Source of the DNA: Apoderus coryli
Lineage: Eukaryota > Arthropoda > Insecta > Coleoptera > Attelabidae
Direction: 5' to 3'
Assembly (NCBI GenBank): GCA_911728435.2
Contig: OU452199.1
Location: 26,050,860 to 26,114,859 of the forward strand
Length of the DNA stretch: 64,000 nt
Shown: positions 25,294 to 37,683 of the stretch, piece by piece
Layout: every line of letters begins with the position of its first letter
How positions within the stretch are numbered: the first letter of the stretch is position 1
The notes under the pieces: generated by a model
Databases searched by the model: none
Told to the model about the DNA's origin: nothing
The model's input: only the letters and a program-made list of their open reading frames with translations
Made by a program: the position numbers and the translations under genes

Positions 25294-25372
25294 GTGCACC
25301 CGTTGGTCTATGTGTTAACGTATAGTCTTCGTAGTCGTAAGGTTGCGAGTTCAAATCTGGGCCATGAAACTT
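25294..25372 (+). repeat. tRNA-like SINE head, degenerate
   Basis: An A-box-like TGGTCTATGTGT at 25304 and a B-box-like GAGTTCAAATC at about 25348 have tRNA spacing. The T stem pairs only partly and the acceptor stem does not pair, so this is not a functional tRNA. A tRNA-derived SINE head is the simplest reading. Confidence 0.45.
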
Positions 25373-26939
25373 TTTTATTGAAGTTGTAGTCGTTCTGCAC
25401 ATATTGTTATGGTTATCGTATAGCGTTGAAAATTTGAAACATTTTGATATATGCCAAGTAGTCAAACAATTGTACGAAATGTATATTGTGAATAAAATTG
25501 CCCACCAAACGGATACATTTAATTTGACGCGGATGCTCAAAATGTCAACTTTGTTTCATTAATAGAGATGCAAGAAATGTATCGATATATTCGATTCGAT
25601 CTCAATTTCTATTTAAGGTTGAACTATTGCCTCGAAGACTGCAACTGAGTCTATTGGCCGCCTGTAAAAATATCAAATATGTTTTAGGATCAATATACTC
25701 AAATATGAACAAGTGTCTAAATACCTACATAAAGCCATAAAATGAGTGGAGTTATTAAAAATGTGATTGAAAATTAAAACTATTTTATAAAGGTTTAAAA
25801 AAATCCAGCACAAGAAAAACTATTTTTTGGTATAGGAAGATATGCGTGACTTGAGGTTGTCAATTCATTTTACACACTTAATGCGTAATTAAATTCTAAA
25901 AAAGAATATTTGTTAATCTTTTTTGATATTTAAAATATGTTAGGCAGCTTTCTCTTATTTTAATGTTTTGAAATAAAAGTATACAAAACACGTAGGTACT
26001 GATGTAGATAGCTTGTAATATGCGGTGGTGTTCAGGATGAGCATAATGTATAAAATAGTAGATACTCGGTATGGCCACTTTAAATATTCATTGTAACATT
26101 TATATTACATATGTCTGTATATTATCAATTCATTTAATTGCATTAGCAATGTAATATGTGTTATTACGTATATTATGTCCACTAAAATATTTTCCAAACT
26201 GATGTCGATACCTAATTGTACTCTGGTAGGAGGGTCAGGTTAACTATTCGATTACAGAAAAACATTAACTACTATTATTCATAATTAATACTATTATACA
26301 GTGAGGACTGAAAGATACGCATAAATTCGATATTTGAAGGAATTTTTTTATTTTTGTTGGAAGAAACGTTTGCATGTTACGTTTTGCTTTAAGTTGCCCG
26401 TTTTTTCGCACACATAAAATTATACAGCGTCCTTCAATTCAAAACAGTACAACTCAAAATTACGAATTTCTCAGGAGATAACAATTTAAATCTTTGTTTA
26501 GCCACAAAGTACAGTGGAAATTCATACTACTCAGTGAGGTTTCGTAAGGTGTCTCAAAAGATGAAAACTCACTATTATACTTGAATAATAATATGTATTT
26601 CGGAAAAAAATGTCTTATTTAGGTAGACCACAAAAAATATCCAAAAATTTTTTTATGCTTATCCTATGTTCACCAGCAAATGACTAACAGTAATAATAAC
26701 ATAAAACAAAAGTAAAACTTGTCACCATTTCAATCAGAGTCTTCCTCAAATTCATGGTTGTCTAGTACTGTACAACATTAGTGGCATCAGAACTGGTTTT
26801 AAACTGCCTAAAAGCTGAATTTATACACGGAGGCAGCTCCAAAAGATTTTCCTTTTTTTGTGAGCAATGGGAAGTGTGTCTTTAATATCACTTTCTTAGG
26901 TTCAGCTTAACTTTTCGCCTTTCCGTGACAGGTTCACAC
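25373..26939. other. AT-rich intergenic DNA, no gene recognised
   Basis: I see no coding or RNA feature here. It consists of A/T runs and short unsupported frames. Confidence 0.4.
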
Positions 26940-27459
26940 TCTGAAAATCTCTCCTTCTTCGAATGTTGTTTTATCAACAACCAGGGAAATGACGAAAATG
27001 AAGAAAATATGAAAAAGCAAAAGAGAGTCAAAAGGGACAGGCTTTGCATACACCTGACAAAACAAATACAGAAACACAAGTCTTGAAACAAGTGAAAGTA
27101 GTAACTGAAAAGTTTTTCAAAGCGCTAGTAGCCCCGAGAACGAAAGCGATCAAATTTCATTGCAAGATAGTTCAGATCGCGAGGCAATTGGCATAGTCAA
27201 CGAAATTTTTGTGAAGTTTCTCAGAAATAAAGGTGACTTTACCTTTGGTTTTCCCGATACCGCAGATTCTGCAAGTGTGATGTTGACAGATGTTGTCTTA
27301 AAGCTTCCACAGCCAGCTACAACTGGTGAAACATTACGTTCAACGCAAATTTTTAAATTTCCAACATTTGATTTTAGTTCATACAATACAATGATTCGAA
27401 TATTTTTTGAAATAGAATTTAATTTTATACCCACTTATGTTGATGTTTTTTTAAGGTAA
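26940..27459 (+). pseudogene. Pogo/Tigger-like transposase C-terminal region, decayed
   Basis: The readable part is ISLQDSSDRE, then IFVKFLRNKGDFTFGFPD, DVVLKLPQPATTG and FDFSSYN. From memory, insect pogo/jerky-like DDE transposases often end in an acidic linker followed by a small domain of the form VKFLRK...F.FP...DIV.KLP.P. Upstream, KGQALHTPDKTN in another frame resembles the basic linker near the catalytic C-terminus of pogo proteins. Several stops lie between the pieces and there is no catalytic triad. A host gene fragment remains possible, but no splice structure is evident. Confidence 0.45.
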
Positions 27460-28261
27460 GTTAAAAAAATACAAATTTAATTTATAATCAAATCCTCATT
27501 TTTCTTGTTCAAATCTCCCCACATGTTGGGGTGGCATTGAACAAAAGAAGGCTTTTTATAAGAACCAAAAATAATAATTTGTGTATGTTTTTGCGGTTTT
27601 TTGCAAATAAATTATTAATTAGACGTCTATCAAATTATTGAGTATAAACAGATTCCCTTAATTTTGTCAAATAAACAATATAGAGCCTAATTGCTAAAAA
27701 CCTTTTGAAGCCTCCCCTATTCAAATTTAGTAGGAACAAGTAGTACAAGTAGGTATATACCAGTTATATCTAAATTCTTGGATTGATATATCTTCTGTTA
27801 GTAGGTATAAGTTAAGTTGTACTATTAGATCCTCTTAATATAACCTGTTGGGTGAAACATAATATGTAAAAATTTACCGTTGGAACCCTAAGATTAGTTA
27901 AAAGAAATACAATTAAGTCAGTTTGTACCATTTCATCCAGAGAATACGTAAAATGGAAACTGTATTAATACTTGTATGGTTTTGACGTTAAATTTTCGAA
28001 GTTTTACTATATTGATCAGACGGAAATGGCATATCTAATTTTTTGCGACTTATCTTTTTAGTATCATTTCAGAAAGCAACAAAAACTGGTTAAGGTGATA
28101 CTTATCTCCTTTTGACCAAAAATTGGCTTGTATTCTTTTGGCAGCGCCCCAAAGATAAGAGAAACGTAACTGCATATTTTTTTCTTTGGATCGTCCTGAA
28201 TATTATTAATTTGGTTGATTATCGAGATATTGTAGCATTTTTTCTGCACCTATTAAATGGG
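27460..28261. other. AT-rich intergenic DNA, no gene recognised
   Basis: No supported feature. The minus-strand frame at 28064-28249 has no domain signature. Confidence 0.4.
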
Positions 28262-28748
28262 TTAAATATTTCAAACAGTTTAAATGAATGTTCATTAAAA
28301 ATGGTGTATTAAACAGCATTAATAAAATTATTGAAATACAGTTTGCTAACGAAAAGTTTTCCAAAATTTTATTAATGCTGTGTAAGTACCAGTTTTGTCC
28401 TAAAATTTTTCAAACTCGATATCTCGAAAACCTTTAAGTTTTTCGAAAAAAAAGAAGTATGTCTTTTTTATGTAGAAAACTTTATTTTATCACATTTTGT
28501 ATTGGTTAATTATTTCAAACAGTTTAAATGAATGTTCATTAAAAATAATGTTGTATTAAACAGCATTAATAAAATTATTGAAATACAGTTCGCTAACGAA
28601 AAGTTTTCCAACATTTTATTAATGCTGTGTAAGTACCAGTTTTGTCCTAAAATTTTCAAACTCGAATTTCTCGAAAACCTTTGAGTTTTTCGAGAAAAAA
28701 GAATACGTCTTTTTTATGTAGAAAACTTCAGTTTATCACATTTTTGAC
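28262..28748 (+). repeat. Tandem duplication of a 244-bp unit, each with a 17-bp perfect stem
   Basis: 28262-28505 and 28506-28748 are near-identical direct copies, sharing TTTAAATGAATGTTCATTAA, AGTACCAGTTTTGTCC and TATGTAGAAAACTT. In each, ACAGCATTAATAAAATT pairs perfectly with its reverse complement downstream. In copy 1 these are 28313-28329 and 28365-28381, with a 35-nt loop. Non-coding. Confidence 0.9.
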
Positions 28749-29875
28749 CCAAAATGAATAAAAATCACAAGGAAAAAAAGTTAGGTTATAATTAAGGCAA
28801 GTGCCCACCCGTTTACCCGCCTATGGTAATCCTTTTTTATTCAATTTCATGTCAGTTTACGACATTTAACTAGGTGAATAAATATGCTACATTTCGTTAA
28901 TTCCTCTTTACTCGTTTCGAAAATATTTCAAAAAATCGTCATCAGGCAGTCATCTTTAACACCCTGTATCTTTGTAAATAAAGACTTTTCGAAAAATTAC
29001 AATTTAGATTTTTTTCATGATTAGATGTCCCCAATTCGCTCACATATTTTGGCCAGCTTTTTTAGAAACACCTTGTATAAGGGTTGATATGCCTAGGTCC
29101 AGTTGTTGAAATATTTGTAAATAAGAGTTAATTTGGACATAAATTTAAGGCGTTGTGGTTACTACAGAAATCAACTACAAACCATTTTTTCATGTCAGGG
29201 AAATTTGAATTCCCTTGTTTTCTCCGTTTTACTGGATTTCATTGACCTCTGGTTTGTAATTTTTCAGGGTGGTCACATTCGATTTTATTCTATTTAAACT
29301 TAAATTGTCCAAATACTTATGTTTAAACCATTTTATTTTTTAAGAGCGTCTACTCGTACATTATTAAAATAACGCTGTAATTTAACTTTTTTGTTTTTAA
29401 ATAGAAACAAAAAATAATTAAAATGACAAAAAATTGTGACTTTTGTTGGCAATTTCTTTTTTATAGTTTTTTATAAAAAACGGTTAAGCCTTAAACTCAT
29501 GAAACTGATGTCAATAAAATGTATAGGAAAGGGTCTTCTCGCATTTAATCAGATTTACAAGGTGTCCCATTTAACATTTTTCAAAAAAAAAATAAAATTT
29601 AGAAAATGTGACTACCCTGCGAAAATTACAAGCCAGACGTCAATGAAATCCAGTAAAACGGAGAAAAGAAGGTAATTCAAATGGACCTGATACGAAAAAA
29701 TGGTAGGTATTTGGTTTCTGTAGTAACAACAACGCCATATTTTGTCAAAATTTACCCTTATTTACAATATTTCAAAAACTACTGGACCTACGCAAATCAA
29801 CCCTAACGTCATTTTTCTTGTGTTTTAGAGCAACATATATTTATGTTAAAATATACAGGGTGTCGCATTAAGAGA
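28749..29875. repeat. Palindromic MITE-like element with arms of about 210 bp
   Basis: The left arm, about 29078-29290, matches the reverse complement of about 29600-29808 at high identity. Shared blocks include TCTCCGTTTTACTGGATTTC, ATTTCATTGAC, TTGTAATTTT and TAGGTCCAGT. Outer flanks carry ACACCCTGTAT at about 28963 and its reverse complement at about 29856, which may be the true ends. A transcript would fold into a very long hairpin. The short frame at 29436-29675 is an artefact of the right arm. Confidence 0.8.
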
Positions 29876-31910
29876 AAATCAAGTTTCGTCTGCTGCGCAC
29901 TTGTGAACTACCTTGTATCATTAAAATCATTTTTGTATATGTAATGTAAAACTAAATGTATCGATAAATACCTAATATGACTTGTTATTAGTATAGGAAC
30001 ATAATAATTAATACCAAAATAAAGAGATAGGAGTGTATAATCAAAATTAAAACCATTTTTGTTTTTCCTGACCTTATATTGATTAGATAATGCTGAGCCA
30101 TAATAGCGAGACACTAACATAATGATAAAATTTAAGGAATTGCTATTTACTGTTTAAATATATGTAAGGAAAAACATACAAAATAATTATTGTTTGAAAA
30201 AACCATTGATTTAGTAAGTACCGCCGTTACCAGAAAAAAGTAGGACATTCAAGGTCATTTACTGAAATGAAAACAACAGAAAATTGTGGTAAACATAGCT
30301 TAGTATGTTGACATCACGCAACGACCAAAATACAGGGAAAGTAAAAAACTCTTTCTACTTTTTTAATTGCAAAATTTAATCAAAATATTAAAAATGCTGT
30401 TTGTCATAAAAAATGTTTAATAATAAGATGGGTATATAAGCAATACGAACAATGGAAAATGAATTAGGAATACACAAAAATACAGTTTTTCTGGACGACA
30501 CAGAATATCAACACGCGAAGATTATAATCGTTTTTAGTGAACGTGAAATGATAAAATTTTACAAAAAGAGTCAAATTTTATAACTAGTTCGATCAATCTT
30601 AATATTGATTAATAATAATCAAATTTGCATATAAGAAAACCTATATTAATTATTTTGGGTTGTAGTTCTTGTTGGTAAGATCCAACTTCAATAGATTTTT
30701 TATAATATTTTCATAACTATTAAATTAAAAAAAAAGATTATACTTACACGCTGGCGCAGAATAAACAAATGTTCCATTTAAAATAATCAAGTTAAGACTT
30801 TTAGCATAACTAGAAGTGCCAACATTTTAAAATACAATCCAAAATTTTCCTATATTTTATGTTGTTGCGATTATAGATTGGGGTATTTCTGGTGTGACAC
30901 CCTGTTTACATGAAACCGTTTCTAAAATATATTCTTTACTTATGACAATAATATATTATTATATGTATAAGTATTAAAAAGTTAATCCAACAATCTACCG
31001 AGGGAAGCAAAATCTGACACAGCTTAAAACTTTAGCGTTTAATTTTTTCTATTTAAGGTTATTGAACTTATTTTTATTTTCCTTTAGTTGGTAGTATTTA
31101 TTTGTTTGATACGATATTGCGACTCTTGGACATAGAACATTTTGATCAAATTTCAATTAAATTACATTTTTTAATTTTCAATGAATGAATGAATATTTTG
31201 TGTTATTTTTGTACATATTATGTTAAAAACAAAGTGGTATTTATAAATTTCTAAAAGCACTGTAAAGGAACCGAAGGGCAATAGGATGTTATTTTGCGAA
31301 CGGCCTTTAGGCTTTTTCTTCTAAAGAAGTTAAATGTTAAGATATTTCGTTTTTTTGATTTATATAAAAAATTGAAAAAATCAGTGAAACTACGCAATGT
31401 AGGACCAATAACACAAATTACTTACTTCCTTTTGAATTTTTGAACAAAGTTATCGTCTTGAGTTCCATCTCCCTCCTGCTGGTTGCTTTTGTTTTCTTTT
31501 TTGAATCCAACATTTTCTCTCTTTTTTCGTGTTTTTGGTATTGTCATAATTTTCTGTATGAATCGTATTAGCTTTGGCTATTTTTTTTTTGGTTTTGTTG
31601 TTTTTTTATATATGCATAAGTATTCATAATATGATAATCTGTGTATAGGTATGAGCACTGTTGATTTGATTTTGTAAACCTATTCTTGAGACCAGTGTTA
31701 TCTTCAAACACTAAGAATTTTGAAACTATGTGTATTGTAACAAAATATACATTTCTAATAAATCAAAAAAAAATCTCCTGTAAAAAACGCATTTGCGGAC
31801 ATGGGTTCAATGGCACTATTATTATTATTGATTATATAGAACATTGAATATTTACTTTTACAAGTTATATTAAATTAAAATTTGTAAAACTTAGGAACTT
31901 ATTTTATTTT
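29876..31910. other. AT-rich intergenic DNA, no gene recognised
   Basis: No coding or structural RNA signature. ACACCCTGTTTACATG near 30898 is another copy of the recurrent end-like motif. Confidence 0.4.
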
Positions 31911-32135
31911 TTGACAACAAGATGTTTTTTGTTTGTTTTGGCAAATCCAAAATCATCTTGTTGTCATTCATCACTCGTGATAGTATAAAGCTCTTCGTAA
32001 ATGTTGGAAATTTGGGTCACACTGCCTGCCGATCACCACTGATGAGTTGGGGATCAACGAAACGGCCCGTCTGGTGAAAGCATGGTAGTGTGAAACAAAT
32101 TTCCAACATAACTAAAAGTCTTGTTACTTTATGTA
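31911..32135 (+). mobile_element. Small foldback element, copy 1 of a family also at 47104
   Basis: Begins with TTGACAACAAGATG paired with CATCTTGTTGTCA at 31953-31965. It continues with CTGCCGATCACCACT(G/A)ATGAG and ATCAACGAAACGGCCCGT, and ends at the hairpin CTTGTTACTTTATGTAACAAG near 32112-32132. The copy at 47104-47431 shares all of these in order, which defines a dispersed non-autonomous family. No coding capacity. Confidence 0.8.
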
Positions 32136-33698
32136 ACAAGCAACTCATACTTATTTTTTTTTATTTCTTATTGCCATTTCTAATTTTCACTGTCGTTAAT
32201 AATAAAAAAAACCTATTTGATGTAGAATTTTTGCGGACACGATAGATCTCAAAATTTTTCAAATATGTTTATGATACTGTTCTTTTTGGCCATCTGATCT
32301 ACACATACATAAACAAAGTAAAGTGTTTCTTGGCGAAAATGTTTCACATACTACCCATCTTTATACCTATTGTAATATATATTGCGTTGCCATTCTATTT
32401 TCAAATGTTTTCAGTGTGGTTTTCTGTTACTTACTTTTTAATCAATGTAATTTATAATAAGGCATAATATAACACGCGGTAGTTAATCTCTTTATACACA
32501 CACACAAACATACATTATTATGTTATGCCAAAGATAAAACATACTCGTATTTACCTACATCCTTGGATATGCCTTCGTATATCTATGTAGAGAATAAAGG
32601 TAAACGGTAAACCGCACAAATGAGGCGTCGTCGGCGCGTCATAGTGCAATGACGTCATGCTTAAAAATGAATGTACAGCCCCAGATAAAGTAAGTATCAG
32701 ATACGACGGCCGGCGGAATTTCTTTGATGTTTGTGTCCTAAATCTCGTGACCTTGACGCCATTATTATAATAGTTTTTCCGGGTTTATTCCTTTTGCCTT
32801 TTCGTTTGAGTATAAAGTAATGCCAACAATTAGGAATATTCCTTTTAATTTCAAACCTATTTTGTTGACGACAAATTAATAATTAAACATAGTGTGTGTA
32901 TAGTACCATTATCATCAATTGGAACTAGGTACTCAATTGTTTGTTTTATAATGCATTTTGAAATCTAAGTTAATAATAAAAGTAAAAATAAAGTAAATTT
33001 TAGTAAAATTATTGGATTATAAACCAAATTCTCGATGTTCGTCAATATTATTTGTTCAACAATTAAACTAAAAATTATTTGAATTGTATTTACATTTTAA
33101 ACATATGGAGTGTATGCATTAAGGTCTAAATAATATTTCCAAAATTGAATTTAATATTTAATCATTCATCCTATTGGTATAAAATTGAAAATAACATAAA
33201 ATGTATTATAATTTTAAATACTCTACTACTAGTTACTCTTAAACCTGCATGTTTTATTTAAAAAGCGAGATCTCAGCATTTTGAACCATCATATTTCATG
33301 AAATATGGTTGTGATACCTACCTATATATACCAGGATTATTTCAAAGCTTTTCAAATTCATTGTTTCATTTTAAACAATGACTAAAGAGCAGTAAAAATG
33401 GCAGAAAGTAGACACTTTCACTTTAAAGAGGCCAAATTGTATTTCATTTTTACTGAGTTCATTAAACAGTAATTTTTTACGATGTCTAAAAATAGAATCA
33501 TGATCAGTGAGAACTTGTAGTTCTCACTTGTGTTGCCGCAATTTAGGGATATTTTCTAATATGTCAAAAACAACAACAACAAACAAAAATATCTTAATTC
33601 TTTAATAATATAAAATAACTGCTGTAATTATTATTATAAACTTAGACTTTCCAATGTATAATTTCATATAGGTACGTACTGAGTACATGTAAACAAAC
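32136..33698. other. AT-rich DNA with one CpG-rich pocket
   Basis: 32611-32720 is clearly richer in GC and CpG than the surrounding DNA (GGCGTCGTCGGCGCGTCAT, GACGGCCGGCGG) and contains the palindrome TGACGTCA at about 32650, the consensus CRE/ATF site. No adjacent exon was recognised. The rest has no supported feature. A perfect 9-bp hairpin lies at about 33508-33527. Confidence 0.4.
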
Positions 33699-33802
33699 CT
33701 TTCAATATCTTTCGGAAATTGGAAAAATGAACAATTATTTAACACTGTTCTTGAAATACATCCAGGTATTAAACAATAAAATCCACCGGTTTTTGATCCC
33801 AT
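33699..33802 (-). pseudogene. THAP-domain first exon (isolated)
   Basis: ATG at 33802 opens a 104-nt exon reading MGSKTGGFYCLIPGC, a linker, then SFFQFPKDIE. It ends in phase 2 at AAAG followed by GTTTGT, a plausible splice donor at 33698. The C-x4-C zinc-binding pair and the F-x-F-P box are the N-terminal half of a THAP DNA-binding domain, used by P-element transposases and many host regulators. The second half (Trp, C-x2-H, AVPTIF-like box) was not found downstream on this strand within about 400 bp, so this is either a relic or the first exon of a gene with a long intron. Confidence 0.6.
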
Positions 33803-36057
33803 GTTTTTTATAATAGCTTAATTATAGGTATAAAGAAGAAATACTAGAGTAGTAAAAACTACTGAATATACCCACAGATCTAGAATATACCTAACCTATA
33901 CAAGTAACTATATATTACGAACAATATATGATTTAAAGTACAAAATTAATAACCTATTAATAATAAATTCTAATAACAAAATAGCAACGTTAATTTGAAT
34001 ATAAAAATATTAAATAATCAGATGATCACTTTAATTTAAGAATATAAACATATTTTTACATAACCTCAAAAATTTTCTAAACAATACCAGCTGTTTCAAA
34101 TAGTTTCAAATAGTTAAATGGTCCGGCAGAAGTGTGAAATATTTGGGTTTACTAAAGAAGAAATTATAAAAAAATTACTAAAACATATATTTACTTGCTT
34201 TTAACTAATATTGAAATTTTCACGAATTTAATACCATTTAGTATTGTCATATTTACTTGAAACTTTTTTTAATCATTAATAATAAGTAATAATTGTGCAA
34301 GCATGTATTCATACTTTTGGCAAACACTATAAAAACTACTATAATAATGGCCGCCAACTTTTCCCAGTGTCTCATCTGTCCTGTTTATCTGGGACTATAT
34401 AATAGAGATAGCAAGAAGAAGTAGTGAAAGAGAACAGAGAGCTAAACAGGGCAAGAGCCAGTCAGCCTAGACCTACTGACATAATCATAATGCGACTAAC
34501 ATTCATGCTACCAGTTTGCAGCTAATATGGCAACAGTGTGGAGTGGATCGAACTTATGTGAAATTGGGGGCACAGCAAAAGCTAGGCTTGCTGCTCCAAG
34601 TTTTGTGAAGCTTCGTATTTATTACAATTTGCTAAGTAGGTCATGAGGTTTATATAGGATATTGCTTCAATACCTTCTTACGTAAATGAAAAAAAGGACT
34701 GGTTATTGATCTATGATACTTATTATTGTTTATAAACATAAACAGCAGTTCATTAAAATCAAATTGTATTATATGAATTAAATTTATATACAGGTTTTGT
34801 AATTTAAATTTGTTTAAATAATATTACACATCTAATTCAAGCAGCAAGCAAGTATAGTAAAAAAAAAATGATTTTTTTACTACTACTTACTAACTAGTCT
34901 CCTCTCCAAAAAAATGGCTGAAAATGCCTTTTTCTGATATAATGTCTGGATCTCTAACATATTTCTATTATGGTGATAGAAGGATCACATTGGCGCGGCC
35001 CTTTATTTTCGTTGCCGACTGCAGCTGCAAGCAGTAAACGAATTTGAAATTACGAGGTCTACGCGCGGACTCTATTATTTAAGCGAAAGAAATTTGTTAT
35101 ACGAAGGCTACACTGTAGTCAATGTTTTAAGGACGTGCGGCAGAATAGGAATTGGGATCCTGGCATTTCCAGAACAGTTCGAATTTGCCCAAAAAAATTT
35201 TCTAGGCAGTCTTGGTTTAAGTGGCTGGTACAAACAAATGAATATTCCTTTTCTTTAAGCATTTCCCATAATTCTAATACTAACTAACATCTTTACCTTT
35301 ATCGCTAATTGGTTTTCAATTTTTGACTAATGTTATCATCTTGTGTAAAAAATGATTTGTTTTTTATTTTCTTTGAAGACATTGAAATTCATTAAGTGAC
35401 TGAAATTTAAAATATCGAAAAAATACATTATTTCTAGTGGATTTTAATAAATCTAGCACATCAAATAAATAAACAAGAAAAATACGCTACGATTGTTTCT
35501 AGTTATACGTTACATCTCTAACCATGTGCTGGTAATTTCTCCGCTAGGAGTGTTACCCTCTGGGAAACCAATAATTTTATAATAATAATATATGACTTTA
35601 TTTTCCATACTCGCTCGATATATCATAGAATAGGTGTGAATTTAGTAGTAAACAACTAAGAATACAATATTTTACTAGGCCACCGTATTGAAAGACACAG
35701 ATAACGCTCCGCACGTCGCGTAGTTTTGTGGCATTCGGTACAAGAATACGTAGCTGACTGCTAGCTGTATTGCTTTTAGCGGGTGCGAGAAGTAAGAGGC
35801 AACGTCAACTGGACGGTTTCAGGTGTTTTTAGTGACTGACCCTATATGTTCGATGGTAATGTGGTGAAAAGTTTAAACCGATAAATATTGTTTTTTTGCA
35901 TAGGAATCATAAAACATATTATGAAAACACATTATGAAGTGGTGAAAAGGCCATTTCAAAGCCCAATTACACTATGAATTAACCCCAATATTTTATAGTT
36001 TTAACTTATTAAGCATTACAGATAAGGGTAAATTTGTATAAGGTTTTATATCTCTCA
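33803..36057. other. AT-rich DNA with GC-richer islands, no gene recognised
   Basis: GC-richer blocks lie at about 34350-34600, 34985-35230 and 35665-35840 but give no recognisable protein or RNA. They may be old non-autonomous elements. Confidence 0.4.
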
Positions 36058-36528
36058 ATATTGCCAAATGAGTAAATTGCAGACGGTAATTTTATTACAA
36101 GTTTTAAGTTTAAATACATCTAGGTAGCCCTGACGGCAATGAAAATCAATAACTATCATTATGACGCTGTCACTTACCAGTTTAAAATTATTAATAATGA
36201 CTGGGCGTTTAAATTATACACATGGAGATTATTTAAAAATCATTTATTATTTTTATTTATAAAATTTGTTTAACAGCACATTGTGTTGTTTTTTTTTGTT
36301 TCAGAGGAAAGCGATTGGCAAAGGTGTCGCATGTTATTGATATTACTTCATCATTTTGTTTATAAAGAATATATAAATTTAAATAATCTTCATATTATGT
36401 ATAATTTAAACGCCCCGGCATTGTTATTAATAATTTTAAACTGGTAAGCGTCATAATGAGAGTTTTTGATTTTTATGGCCGTCAGGGCTACCTAGGTGTA
36501 TTTAAACTTAAAACTTGTATTAAAATTA

Positions 36529-36567
<39 letters not shown>

Positions 36568-36667
36568 CAAACAAAGATATTCAACTAAGTTGACAGAGTA
36601 TAGTATATCACCGATATACCTATATATATATATATATATATGAAATTTATTCATTTGGCAATATTTC
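36058..36667. repeat. Palindromic MITE with arms of about 150 bp, right arm interrupted
   Basis: The left arm (about 36058-36235) matches the reverse complement of about 36375-36667. Shared blocks include AATATTGCCAAATGA, AAGTTTTAAGTTTAAATACA, CAGTTTAAAATTATTAATAA and TAGCCCTGACGG. The right arm is split at a (TA)n tract by a 65-bp piece (36558-36622) identical to part of the 321-bp repeat at 57.9-58.3 kb. Non-coding. Confidence 0.85.
36529..36642. repeat. (TA)n microsatellites flanking a 65-bp shared fragment
   Basis: Two (TA) runs, about 36529-36560 and 36623-36641, bracket ACAAACAAAGATATTCAACT and GTTGACAGAGTATAGTATAT. The same fragment occurs twice in the tandem repeat at 57.9-58.3 kb, also next to a (TA) run. 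Confidence 0.8.
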
Positions 36668-37675
36668 AAAAAATAAACATTTTAGAGATATACAACATTA
36701 TACAAATTTATTTTAAGTAAAAGTATGAAATATTGGGGTTTTTATTTAAATTTATTGACTTTTGACAGTTTTCTCATATTAATGTTTGATTGATATTTTG
36801 CACACCCTGTATTAATATGGTTATATCCGTCTTTACAAAAAAAATTTTGGCGCGTTCACGACCCTTTACCTGGTTCGGTAACGTAATGAACGCATACAAT
36901 ATACATTAATTTATAACACTAATACAACTGAATTACTTACTATAGTTAATATATTATGCCAGACATATCTTAATAAGTTGCACAAAACAATAAATTACAT
37001 GGATACAATATACGATAAGAATAACCATTCATAATATTTTAATCGTCAGACTGGATCCTCAAATCAATCAAATGTTTAGTTTATCGAACAGTATTAAGCG
37101 CAAACGCGTTCTAATTTGAGGCTTGGGCAACACTATGAGCTCATTCAGTATTTCGTTAAAACACTTATATTAAAAAATTCAAATTGAATAGAAAGTATTA
37201 AAATCGAAATAATTTTAATTAAAAAAAAAATTACGTCTCCCTGTATAAATTAGTAGTGAAATTATGAGTTTTAATGATGAATATTATATCGATGCAACCT
37301 AGTACAAACAAAAATTTCCAAACATATTGCTTTGTTGGCATACACGTGCGGGCGATGCCAAGTGTGTTAGAGAATTACACACTTTGCGTAACCGTTCAAT
37401 ATGTTTTTGGTTAAAAATAGATCTGTCATGTTAATTTTCAAATCATGATGATCGGAAACTTTATGCCTGCTCACACATAAATTTAGAAAATATTTTACTT
37501 GATGCATTTCCGTTTTACACGGGTTTTATTATTTATTTTTATAATATTATATTGTAAGTTGAGATCCTAGGACAATTTTGATTTTATACCTAGTTAAACT
37601 TTTAATGAGTAAATGGTAATTGGTACATGTCAAAATTGACACCTATTTACCTAGTTGAAGCCATAAAAACCATGG
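36668..37675. other. AT-rich intergenic DNA, no gene recognised
   Basis: No supported gene. ACACCCTGTATTAAT near 36803 is another copy of the recurrent end-like motif. Confidence 0.4.
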
Positions 37676-37683
37676 CCACCTAG

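Noticed and set aside
27160..27459. Stand-alone 99-residue protein
   Set aside because: It begins at TTG and resembles the C-terminal tail of a larger transposase, with stops upstream.
29436..29675. Short plus-strand open frame
   Set aside because: It overlaps the palindromic arm and has no domain; its inverted partner has no equivalent frame.
35085..35270. Conserved exon in a GC-richer block
   Set aside because: Translations in several frames gave no recognisable motif and no splice sites were convincing.
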